DNA from: Gaiellasilicea sp033857955 | Lineage (GTDB): Bacteria; Actinomycetota; Thermoleophilia; Gaiellales; Gaiellaceae | Reading direction: 5' to 3' | Assembly: GCA_033857955.1 (NCBI GenBank) | Contig: JAWVCW010000023.1 | Span: 1 to 64,000 of the forward strand | DNA: 64,000 nt | Shown: positions 33,809 to 41,491 of the stretch, one piece after another | Numbering within the stretch: the stretch's first letter is position 1 | Layout: every line of letters begins with the position of its first letter | Translations under genes and position numbers: made by a program | Notes under the pieces: model-generated | Told to the model about the DNA's origin: nothing | Databases searched by the model: none | Seen by the model: only the letters and a program-made list of their open reading frames with translations

Positions 33809-33884
33809 CGCCTCCGAAGATGCATATGGATGCCTGCGAAGCGACTGGGTAACGTCCAGCTACGACGCGCGAGAGGAGACGAAC

Positions 33885-34988
33885 GTGACGGAGAACGGGA
33901 AGCGGGTGGCCCAGGAGGAGAAGACGCCGGCCGAGTGGCGGCAGTCGGCGTACGAGCGCTGGCTCGAGTCCCAGGGGATTCCGGTGATCACCGGCTACGG
34001 CGTCCACGAGATGAAGGAGATCGAAGTCGCCGACTGGCCGCGCATGGAGGCCCTCGGAACCTTCATCCGGCTAGAGGGCACCGAGGACACGAACGACTCG
34101 TTCATCCTCGAATTGCCGCCGGGTCGTTCGAGCGCGGTCGAGAAGCACATCTACGAGGAGTTCTTCTTCGTGCTCTCCGGCCGCGGCACGTGCGAGGTCT
34201 GGAACCACGCCGGCGCCAAGCAGACGTTCGAGTTCCAGGAGGGCAGCCTCTTCGCCGTGCCGGTCAACTGCTTCCACCGGTTCCAGAACGGATCCGGCCG
34301 TGAGCCTGCGCGGCTTCTCGGGGTCACCACCGCGCCGCTCCTGATCAACCTCTTCCACAACCTCGACTTCGTCTTCGACTGCCCGTTCGACTTCGTCGAT
34401 CGCTTCGCCGGCGAGTCCGACTACTTCGGCGGCGACGGCACGCTTCACTCCGGTCGCGTGTGGGAGACCAACTTCGTCGCGGACGCCTACAACTTCAAGC
34501 TGCACGAATGGAAGGAGCGCGGCGCCGGCGGCACCAACGTCATGTTCGAGTTCGCGAACAACACGCTCTGCTCGCACATCTCGGAGTTCCCCGTCGGCAC
34601 GTACAAGAAGGCGCACCGGCACGGCCCGGGGGCGCACGTGATCATCCTCGCCGGAGAGGGCTTCTCGCTGATGTGGCCCGAGGGCGCAGACGACTTCGTC
34701 GACATCCCGTGGGGGCCGCTGAGCATGTTCGTCCCGCCCGGCAACTGGTGGCACCAGCACTTCAACACGGGCACGACTCCGGGCCGCTACCTCGCCGTGC
34801 GCTGGGGGGGCGCGAAGTGGAAGCTCTCGAAGTACCTCGATATCCAGGGCGTGGACAAGAGCGTGCGCGAGGGCGGGAACCAGATCGAGTACGAGGACCA
34901 GGACCCGCGCGTGCACCGCGCGTTCACCGAGCGCGCCGAGGCGAACGGCGTCGAGGTGCGGATGGACGAGTTCCCGGTCGTCGTCTGA
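33885..34988 (+). CDS. Second bicupin of the catabolic cluster
   Basis: A 367-residue protein with two cupin domains. The first has KHIYEEFFFVLSGRGTCEVW and FAVPVNCFHRFQNG; the second has KKAHRHGPGAHVIILAGEGFSLMWPEG and NWWHQHFNTG. His/Glu sets suited to a metal are visible in both. It is divergent in sequence from the other bicupin at 25.6 kb, so the two are not recent duplicates. The GTG start has GAGAGGAGAC upstream. It could be an oxygenase or a decarboxylase-like cupin acting after the hydroxylation step. Confidence 0.75.
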   Translation: MTENGKRVAQEEKTPAEWRQSAYERWLESQGIPVITGYGVHEMKEIEVADWPRMEALGTFIRLEGTEDTNDSFILELPPGRSSAVEKHIYEEFFFVLSGRGTCEVWNHAGAKQTFEFQEGSLFAVPVNCFHRFQNGSGREPARLLGVTTAPLLINLFHNLDFVFDCPFDFVDRFAGESDYFGGDGTLHSGRVWETNFVADAYNFKLHEWKERGAGGTNVMFEFANNTLCSHISEFPVGTYKKAHRHGPGAHVIILAGEGFSLMWPEGADDFVDIPWGPLSMFVPPGNWWHQHFNTGTTPGRYLAVRWGGAKWKLSKYLDIQGVDKSVREGGNQIEYEDQDPRVHRAFTERAEANGVEVRMDEFPVVV

Positions 34989-34995
34989 GGCCGGG

Positions 34996-36468
34996 ATGCA
35001 CGACGTTGCCGACGGCGTGAGCCACCATCACGCCGTCGGTGCGACGCAGGAGGCACCCCACGGCGAGATCGTGCGTCTCCGAAGCGTGGGAATCGACATC
35101 GGCTCCTCGACGTCGCACGTCCTCTTCTCGGACATCACGCTCGAGCGGCAGGGCAGGCACCTCTCGAGCCGCTACGAGGTCGTCGACCGGCACGTGACGC
35201 ACCGCTCACCGGTCATCCTCACGCCGTACTCGCGCCCCGAGCGGGTGGATGCCGAGGCGCTCGAGCGCTTCGTCGCCGAGTCGTACGCTCGCGCGGGATT
35301 CGACCGCGACGAGATCGACACGGGCGCGGTGATCACGACCGGGGAGGCGGCGCGCAAGGAGAACGCGCCGGCGATCGTCGAGCTGTTCGCGCGCGAGGCC
35401 GGCAAGTTCGTGTGCGCCTCTGCGGGCCCGCACCTCGAGAGCATGCTCGCGGCGCATGGCTCGGGCGCGGCGCAGCTCTCGCTCGAGCGCGGCGAGGAGG
35501 TCCTCAACGTCGACGTCGGCGGCGGCAGCACGAAGCTCGCGCTCTGTCGTGACGGTCACGTGGTGGAGACCGCCGCGCTTCGCGTCGGCGCGCGGATCCT
35601 CGCGTGGGACCGGCGCGGGCAGCTGCATCGGGTGGAAGAGATCGGGTTGCGCCTACTGGCGGAGGCGGGCGGGGACGCGTCGCTCGGTACGGCGCCGGCG
35701 GGCGACCGGCTCGATGCCGTTGCGGCCGCGGTCGCGTCGACGATCGTCGAAGCAGTCGCGGGCGGCTACCACACGGACGACGCCGAGATCTGGATGACGG
35801 ACGCCCTGCGGACGGCGGGCCCGTTCCGCACGGTCGTCTTCTCCGGCGGCGTGTCGGAGTACGTCTACGGCCGCGAGCGGCGCGAGTTCGGCGACCTGGG
35901 GCCGAGACTCGGCCGCGAGCTCGTCAACCGCTGTGCGGAGCTGGAGGTGCTGGCGCCGACGGAGGGCATCCGCGCGACCTGTATCGGCGCCGCGCAGTAC
36001 ACGATCCAGGTCAGCGGGAACACGATCTTTCTCTCGCATCCCGACGTGCTGCCGGTGCGGAACGTGCCCGTCGCGGCGGTGCGCGGGCTCGTCAGCGCGA
36101 GTGCGGAGCTCGTGGCCGAGGCGACGCGGGCCGCACTTGCCCGGCTCGACGTGGATCACGGCGATGTCGCTGCTCTCGCCGTCGAGTGGCCGCACGGCAC
36201 CGACTACCCATCGCTCGCAGCGCTGTGCGAGGGGCTCGCGGACGCGCTCGCAGGGAAAGGCGAATCGTCCGACCCGGTGCTCGTCGTCCTCGACGCCGAC
36301 GTCGCCAACATCGTCGGCCGGCTGTTGCGGGACGAGTTCGGCGTGCGCGCGCCGATCGTCTGCATCGACGAGGTGGAGCTCCGTGAGTTCGACTACGTGG
36401 ACCTCGGCGCGCTGCTGCCCGACCAGCACGTCGTCCCGCTGATCGTCAAGAGTCTCGTCTTCCGCTGA
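34996..36468 (+). CDS. EutA-like ammonia-lyase reactivating ATPase
   Basis: A 490-residue protein of the EutA family (actin/Hsp70 ATPase fold). The N-terminal SVGIDIGSSTSHVLFSDITLE, GAVITTGEAARKENA, EVLNVDVGGGSTKLALC and VVFSGGVSEYVYG are diagnostic. EutA removes damaged cobalamin from ethanolamine ammonia-lyase. No EutB/EutC genes are present in this window, so it is an orphan here. It may reactivate another cofactor enzyme, or its partner may be elsewhere in the genome. It follows the bicupin gene by seven bases, within the same operon. Confidence 0.85.
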   Translation: MHDVADGVSHHHAVGATQEAPHGEIVRLRSVGIDIGSSTSHVLFSDITLERQGRHLSSRYEVVDRHVTHRSPVILTPYSRPERVDAEALERFVAESYARAGFDRDEIDTGAVITTGEAARKENAPAIVELFAREAGKFVCASAGPHLESMLAAHGSGAAQLSLERGEEVLNVDVGGGSTKLALCRDGHVVETAALRVGARILAWDRRGQLHRVEEIGLRLLAEAGGDASLGTAPAGDRLDAVAAAVASTIVEAVAGGYHTDDAEIWMTDALRTAGPFRTVVFSGGVSEYVYGRERREFGDLGPRLGRELVNRCAELEVLAPTEGIRATCIGAAQYTIQVSGNTIFLSHPDVLPVRNVPVAAVRGLVSASAELVAEATRAALARLDVDHGDVAALAVEWPHGTDYPSLAALCEGLADALAGKGESSDPVLVVLDADVANIVGRLLRDEFGVRAPIVCIDEVELREFDYVDLGALLPDQHVVPLIVKSLVFR

Positions 36469-36474
36469 GAACGA

Positions 36475-36500
36475 GAGAGGCCGGCGGGCGCCGGCCTCTC
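36475..36500. terminator. Bidirectional hairpin terminator
   Basis: GAGAGGCCGGCG pairs with CGCCGGCCTCTC in a perfect inverted repeat (realistic loop four to six bases) between the convergent EutA-like and second binding-protein genes. There is no T-run. Confidence 0.6.
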
Positions 36501-36523
36501 ACAGCGAACGTGACGAGGCGTCC

Positions 36524-37648
36524 TTACTGCCCGATCAGGGAGTTGAACTTCTGTGTCCAGAAGCCCCAACGGCTGACGAGCGTGCGGAGGTCGATCTGCA
36601 CCATCGCCGGATTGGACGAGAAGGCGCTGTCCTTGAATTTCGGGTTCGTCGGAATCGTCCCCGTGTCGAGCTCGAGCCGCTGGCCTTCGTCGCTCAGCAT
36701 CCAGTCGTAGAAGAGTAGCGCTGCGGCGGGATGCGTCATCGTGTACGGGATGCCGAGACCCTGAGGCCGCTCGATCACGGGCGCGACGATCGGCGGGCCG
36801 AACGTGACGGGGGCTCCCCTGGCGGCGAGCTGCTCGATCGGCTGAGCGTGGCTCGATACGAGCACCTGGATCTGGCCGGCAGCGAGGAGATTTGCCGCCG
36901 CCGTGTGCCCGTTGACGAGTTGCCCGTTGGCGATGACGTTCTTGAACAGCTGATCGGCGGCCTTGGTCGTCATGCGCGGCTTGCGCACCTCGGTGAAATA
37001 CGTGTACATGGCGCCGAACCAGTCGATGTCGGTGGCCTCCACCGCCAGCTTCCCCTTCCACTTGGCGGTGCCGAGCTCGGCGAACGTTCGCGGCGGAGAG
37101 GGCACGAGGGTCTTGTTCCACGCGACCACGAACCTGTCGGCGTGGTTCGACGTGAACGTGTCGAAGCGGTACCGCGGCACGATCCCCGCCCGGTACGGCG
37201 ACGTGCCGTAGGGAATCAGCACGTTGTGCTTGTGCTGGAAGATGAACATGTTCGGGCCGTTGCACTCGACGATGTCCGCCTGGCCGTTGCCGGTGCGGAT
37301 CTCAGCCAGGAGCTTCGCGGTGACGTCTTCGCTCGCGGCGCGATAGACGGTCATCTTCACGTCGGGGAAGCGGGCCGCCCACGCTTTCTGCACGGTGCCG
37401 AGCGCGGTGCTGGAGAGCGTCGTGTACCAGGTGAAGCCCCCTTCTTGCTTCGCGAGCTCGACAAGCTTCGCTCGGCGAGCGGGGAGCTTCATGCCCTTGA
37501 CCTGGTCGAGGACGGACTTGAAGCTCGCGGGCGTCGGCGGAGGCGCCTTGGTCGTTCGCGCGTTCCCCGCGGAGGCCGCCAGCGCCGCGACGATCACCGC
37601 ACTCGTGGCGATGAGGGCGACGAGCCGGTTCGAGACACGTGCGTGCAT
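36524..37648 (-). CDS. ABC transporter solute-binding protein (second copy)
   Basis: A 374-residue exported protein clearly paralogous to the 390-residue binding protein in this cluster. It shares the DIVECNGPNMFIFQHKHNVLIPYGTSPYRAG, MTHPAAALLFYDWML and C-terminal VQIDLRTLVSRWGFWTQKFNSL segments. A signal peptide (VSNRLVALIATSAVIVAALAASAG) is present. The ATG at 37648 has AAAGGAGACG upstream; longer frames lack one. It is transcribed alone and convergent to the monooxygenase operon. The pair may tune affinity or specificity of the single permease. Confidence 0.85.
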   Translation of the reverse strand: MHARVSNRLVALIATSAVIVAALAASAGNARTTKAPPPTPASFKSVLDQVKGMKLPARRAKLVELAKQEGGFTWYTTLSSTALGTVQKAWAARFPDVKMTVYRAASEDVTAKLLAEIRTGNGQADIVECNGPNMFIFQHKHNVLIPYGTSPYRAGIVPRYRFDTFTSNHADRFVVAWNKTLVPSPPRTFAELGTAKWKGKLAVEATDIDWFGAMYTYFTEVRKPRMTTKAADQLFKNVIANGQLVNGHTAAANLLAAGQIQVLVSSHAQPIEQLAARGAPVTFGPPIVAPVIERPQGLGIPYTMTHPAAALLFYDWMLSDEGQRLELDTGTIPTNPKFKDSAFSSNPAMVQIDLRTLVSRWGFWTQKFNSLIGQ

Positions 37649-38266
37649 TCCCGTCTCCTTTCGGGCAGCGCCGCGGGAGGCGGATGCAACGCTCCCGGGG
37701 ACCACCCTCGTCGGCGCCCTCCACTGACCCTGCGCTGCTAGCGGCAGCGTTTCGGTACGTACGGGTCGATCAGTTTGGCCATCCTAACCACCGATATTCG
37801 TCCGCACTAATAGCTTTTTGCCTATGTCTTCATCAACGTCCGCCAGGGCGAACGCTCCTGACTCAGCGCCGAGCCATCGCCGGCGAAACCACCTGACCTG
37901 TGGCATCAATCATCGGGGCGCGGTCGTCACGATGAGTCGGGTCAGGGGCGAGTACCCTCGGTGCCAATCGGTACGCGATCGCCGATCACTACGGGAGGCT
38001 GACCGTCGCCAGCGACCGCAAACGCGGTTACCTGGACGGACTTCGGATCGACATCGTCCCGGAGGAAGCTCTTGTACAGGGCGGCTCGTTGGAGTCGAAC
38101 TGAGAGGCCCGCGCATTTGCTTGTTGGGGAGCTCTCGGGCGAAAGAAAACATGCGTTCCGAAGGCGACGTGTTTTGGCTTTCCGGCCTCGTACCAAAGTT
38201 GACGCCGACGGCAACGCGGCCTCGTGGCCAGGTTCCGGTAGACCGCGTTGTCCTTGGGGTTCACGT
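37649..38266. other. Non-coding or decayed region
   Basis: About 620 bases without a convincing gene. The left end must hold the promoter of the second binding-protein gene. On the minus strand around 37945-38080 a short open stretch (DPKSVQVTAFAVAGDGQPPVVIGD) looks faintly protein-like and could be the tail of a lost gene, but nothing before it supports this. Confidence 0.3.
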
Positions 38267-38575
38267 CTATCCGTTGCGAACGAGCTCGTGCTCGAATGCC
38301 CAGAGCGTCGCCGCGGCGCGACTGCCGACACCGGCCTTCTTGTAGACGTGTTGGCCGTCGTGTCCGACGGTCTTGACCGATGCCGAGCCGCTCACCGATC
38401 TCCCGGTTCGAGTCGCCGCGCACGAGCACGAGCAGGACTTCCAGCTCGCGCTCGGTCAGTCCGGCTGCCACCCCGAGGCGTCGTTGCTGCACGCGGTGGC
38501 CGGCGGCGCCGGCCCCGCGTGCAGCAGCTTCGCGGCCGCGCCGCGCCTGTTCGGCGCCGCCACGGCGAGACACGC
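38267..38575 (-). pseudogene. Decayed duplicate of the LuxR domain of the HD/LuxR regulator
   Basis: The minus strand reads GLTERELEVLLVLVRGDSNREIGERLGIG, then loses frame. After a two-base shift near 38378 the match resumes (KTVGHDGQHVYKKAGVGSRAAATLWAFEHELVRNG, stop). This is a close relative of the last 70-80 residues of the intact regulator about 650 bases away. The HD part is missing and no start is visible, so this is a truncated, frameshifted copy. Confidence 0.75.
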
Positions 38576-38847
38576 TAGGCCTCGTAACGGCCACCGAGCT
38601 CCGCCACCTGGGGCCTTCCTTTGTGCCCGGCTTCCTGCATGATCGCCGGCACCTCGGTGTCAGAGGCGAAGTTCTGCCAGCCTTCCCCGTCCCAGTCGAA
38701 GATCACCCAGACCCGGTCCTCCTCGTTGGGATCGCGGAAGACGGTTGCGCCCTTGGAACCGTGCTGCCTTCGCTTCTCGGCGCCCTTGGTCGAGAAGATG
38801 CTCAGGAAGCGATCGAAATCCTCGACCTGTGTCGTTGCCAGGATCAA
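38575..38847 (-). CDS. Small stand-alone protein of ABM-like appearance
   Basis: A 90-residue protein (MILATTQVEDFDRFLSIFSTKGAEKRRQHGSKGATVFRDPNEEDRVWVIFDWDGEGW...). It has a ferredoxin-like strand-helix-strand pattern and a conserved VWVIFDWD centre typical of small monooxygenase-like or stress proteins. The TTG start follows a very strong AAGGAGGAG. It lies between the intact HD/LuxR regulator and its decayed copy, on the same strand. Confidence 0.65.
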   Translation of the reverse strand: MILATTQVEDFDRFLSIFSTKGAEKRRQHGSKGATVFRDPNEEDRVWVIFDWDGEGWQNFASDTEVPAIMQEAGHKGRPQVAELGGRYEA

Positions 38848-38941
38848 CTCTCTCCTCCTTGCGTTCTCGGCGCCGCAGGTCGACGCCGATGGTGCAGCGA
38901 GTGTGCGACTCCGGACGCCCAGGCGGAATGGGGCGAATGCC

Positions 38942-40534
38942 CTATGCGGTGCGAACGAGGTCGTGCTCGAAGGCCCACAGCGTCGCCGCGGCGCGGCTGC
39001 GAACGCCGGCCTTCTCGTAGAAGTGCTGAACGTGGTTTCCGACCGTCTTGACGGAGATGCGGAGATCGTCGGCGATCTCTTGGTTGGACTTGCCCCGCAC
39101 GAGCACGAGGAGGATCTCCAGTTCGCGCCCGGTCAGCCCGGCCGGCAGCTCGCGGGATCGCTGCCGCACGCGGTGGCCGCCGGCGTTGAGCACGGCGTCG
39201 ACGGCTTCCGCGTCGAGCCGTCCCTCCGTGGCCTCGCGCAGCAGATCCGCCTCTGCGGCCGGCGCGTCGAGAGCCGGCCTGTACGGCCGCGGCTCGCGCA
39301 TGGCCGCGTAGCAGTCGGCGGCGGCGAGGATTCGGGCGGCCTGATCGAGTGCCGGCGCACGGGTCCCGCGGTGGTAGCCGGAGCCGTCGAGGCGTTCGTG
39401 ATGCGTGCCGGCCAGGATCCCGATCGGAGCGAGCGCCTGCGACTGGGCGAAGGCACGTTCCGTGAAGTGAGGGTGGAGTCGCACCCGCTCCCACTCTCCG
39501 AACCCGAGCGGCCCGGGCTTCTCCCAGATCGCATTCGAGACGCCGACGCGACCGAGGTCCTGCGCGAGCGCGGCGCGGCGCACGAGCGTCACGGAAGCCG
39601 CCGGGAAGCCCATGCGCCAGGCGGCGGCCTCCGCGAGCTCGGCGACGCCCGTCGAGTGCTCGCGAAGCCACGGTGACTTGAGACCGGTGAGCGCGGCGAT
39701 GGCCATGAAGGCGGCATCGACCTTTTCGCCCGCGATCAGGATCTGTGGGAACGGCTCGCGCTCCAGCGCCTGCTCCCAGATCCGTGTCTCGTCCAGCTCG
39801 GCGAGGAGGTCGGCGAAGTTGCGCGTGGCGAGCCCGGCGAGCCGAGGCTCGTACGCGGTACCCGCTCGACGCTCGACGACGGCCCGTGCCTCGTCGGGGC
39901 CAGCGGCGGAGAGGAAGAGGGAGATGTCCCGCGCCACGTGGAGGAGACGCATCGGCAACGGGATCGCGTCGCCGCCGGCGTCCGGGAATCCCCGTCCATC
40001 CCAGCGCGCGAAGACGTATTCGAGCGCTGTCTGGATGCTTGAGCCGAGGTCGAGCCACCCTGCGAACCGCTGCGCCACCTCACACATCGCCGCGAACGCC
40101 TCACGGGCTCTCGGGCCGGCGTTGGCGATAGCCTCTTCGATCATCGTGGCGCGGACCTCCGAGGCGTGGCCGACGCCGACGTGGGACCGGTAGAACGCCA
40201 GGACCTCCGCGGGGTTGGTCGGGTCGATGAGGAAGAACGCGGCTCTGTGCGCGATGTCGTCGCCGTACAGCTGCAACGCCTCATGCCCGTTCGACGTGCA
40301 CCCGGAAGCGTGGAGGAGTGCGACGTAATACGTGTCCGCCAGCTCCTGCGTCGACGCTCCGGCCAGTTCGCCGAGACGGACCGCGAGCACCGCGGTGCGC
40401 AGCGCGTGTTCGAGCGGCTGCCCGGTGCCGAGGTCGGTCGCGAGCGAAAGTGCACCAACCACCTCGGCCGCGCGGATCGGCCGCTCGTCCGAAGGCAGCA
40501 CCGCTCCGACCCGTCGGGGATTCTCCGCCCTCAC
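38942..40534 (-). CDS. HD-domain phosphohydrolase fused to a LuxR-type regulator
   Basis: A 530-residue protein. Two HD/HD-GYP-like halves are visible: the first with ALLHASGCTSNGHEA and VFARWDGRGFPDAGGDAIPLPMRLLHVARDI, the second with LKSPWLREHSTGVAELAEAAA, LAQDLGRVGVSNAIWEKPG and ILAGTHHERLDGSGYHRG. The C-terminal 65 residues form a LuxR helix-turn-helix (GLTGRELEILLVLVRGKSNQEIADDLRISVKTVGNHV). This couples a nucleotide- or cyclic-nucleotide-type hydrolase fold to DNA binding. Metal residues in the first half are partly lost. The function is not established; the HD unit may act as a sensor. Confidence 0.85.
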   Translation of the reverse strand: MRAENPRRVGAVLPSDERPIRAAEVVGALSLATDLGTGQPLEHALRTAVLAVRLGELAGASTQELADTYYVALLHASGCTSNGHEALQLYGDDIAHRAAFFLIDPTNPAEVLAFYRSHVGVGHASEVRATMIEEAIANAGPRAREAFAAMCEVAQRFAGWLDLGSSIQTALEYVFARWDGRGFPDAGGDAIPLPMRLLHVARDISLFLSAAGPDEARAVVERRAGTAYEPRLAGLATRNFADLLAELDETRIWEQALEREPFPQILIAGEKVDAAFMAIAALTGLKSPWLREHSTGVAELAEAAAWRMGFPAASVTLVRRAALAQDLGRVGVSNAIWEKPGPLGFGEWERVRLHPHFTERAFAQSQALAPIGILAGTHHERLDGSGYHRGTRAPALDQAARILAAADCYAAMREPRPYRPALDAPAAEADLLREATEGRLDAEAVDAVLNAGGHRVRQRSRELPAGLTGRELEILLVLVRGKSNQEIADDLRISVKTVGNHVQHFYEKAGVRSRAAATLWAFEHDLVRTA

Positions 40535-40596
40535 GTCGAGACCCTACTGCGGTTCAGGCGGCGAGGTTCCGGGCTGTTCGACGTAGTCCGGCAGAA

Positions 40597-40769
40597 GCGC
40601 GAGACCCTCTGTTGGATGGAGGTACTCCGCGTTGCCGCAGGCTTCTGTTCAACCCGAGAACGAAGCGCCACCGCAACGCCGGGGACAGTTCTTGGGGACA
40701 GGCCGGTGGGCCGCATGCAGCGACGATCGGCAGATGTCCAGGCGCAAAAAGGGCCATTTGCAGGCCCTC
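40597..40769. repeat. Dispersed repeat, copy A (GGGGACAG family)
   Basis: About 173 bases closely similar throughout to copy B at 57995-58167. Shared blocks include GGAGGTACT, GGCTTCTGTTCAA, CTTGGGGACAGG, CATGCAGCGACGATCGG, and a final hairpin AAAAAGGGC...GCAGGCCC. It stands just upstream of the HD/LuxR gene and has no tRNA beside it. No coding capacity or transposase is seen. Confidence 0.75.
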
Positions 40770-41155
40770 CGCAAGGTACTGGCGGGTACGGCCGTGCACT
40801 CGCGGTCACGTTTTCCTGCAAAGAGCCACTTCCAGGTGTGTCGCGCGTGCCTGCGCGGACTCAGTCTGATGTATCCGTCTCGTATCCGCGGGCGCGTTGT
40901 CAGTTTGATAAACAGACAACTCTCAGGTGCGGTCTGTCTCGTATCCCCCACGGCGCGAGCCGACGTTAGGGACCCACTGGGCGATTGTGACGGTGACCCC
41001 CGATTGCGTCGGCGGTACTTGAGCTGGGAGTTCTCAGGGCTGTCTGGTAGCCCGGAGAGATCGCTCCAGTCGCGGAGCAGCACGCAGCATCACTATTCGT
41101 TCTGGCCTAGCCCTTAAACCTGCACAGTTTCCAAGATTTTGAGTAATGTCGGCGG
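40770..41155. other. Non-coding region upstream of the Hyf-like operon
   Basis: About 390 bases with no credible gene. The right end should carry the promoter and operator for the ArsR-type gene. Direct repeats of CTCGTATCC (about 40873 and 40937) and an imperfect GTTGTCAGTTTGATAAACAGACAAC palindrome (about 40898-40922) are the only structures noted. Confidence 0.4.
40898..40922. promoter_or_regulatory. Imperfect palindrome, possible operator
   Basis: GTTGTC-N13-GACAAC inverted repeat with an AT-rich centre, about 230 bases before the ArsR-family gene. It is the clearest operator-like structure upstream of the Hyf-like operon. Confidence 0.35.
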
Positions 41156-41491
41156 GTGGCCCCGCCGACTCAGGCCGTCCATGTCGTGAAGGCGAACCTC
41201 TTTCGTGTGCTCGGCCATCCCGCGCGCGTCCGCATCCTCGAACTGTTGCGCGACGAGGAGCGGTCGGTCGGCGCGCTCCAGAAGGAGTTGGGGCTCGATT
41301 CGGGCGGCACGTCGCAGCACCTCACAGCGTTACGCCGGATCGGCCTCGTTGAGTCGCGGCGGGAGGGGACGAGTGTCTACTACCGCGTCGATGACGAGCG
41401 GGTCTTCGATTTGCTGGAAGCCGGTCGCGGGATCATCACGCGGCAGCTCTCTGAGCAACAGTCGATCTTGAACGAGCTTGAGACCCCGTGA
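41156..41491 (+). CDS. ArsR-family winged-helix regulator
   Basis: A 111-residue regulator (ANLFRVLGHPARVRILELLRDEERSVGALQKELGLDSGGTSQHLTALRRIGLVESRREGTSVYYRVDDERVFDLLEAG). There are no cysteines of the ArsR metal site, so it probably senses something other than arsenite. The stop overlaps the GTG of the first Hyf-like gene, so it is the first gene of the operon and likely its autoregulator. Confidence 0.9.
   Translation: MAPPTQAVHVVKANLFRVLGHPARVRILELLRDEERSVGALQKELGLDSGGTSQHLTALRRIGLVESRREGTSVYYRVDDERVFDLLEAGRGIITRQLSEQQSILNELETP

Noticed and set aside
40597..40769. Complete insertion sequence or MITE at the dispersed repeat.
   Set aside because: No terminal inverted repeats, target duplications or transposase were found by eye.
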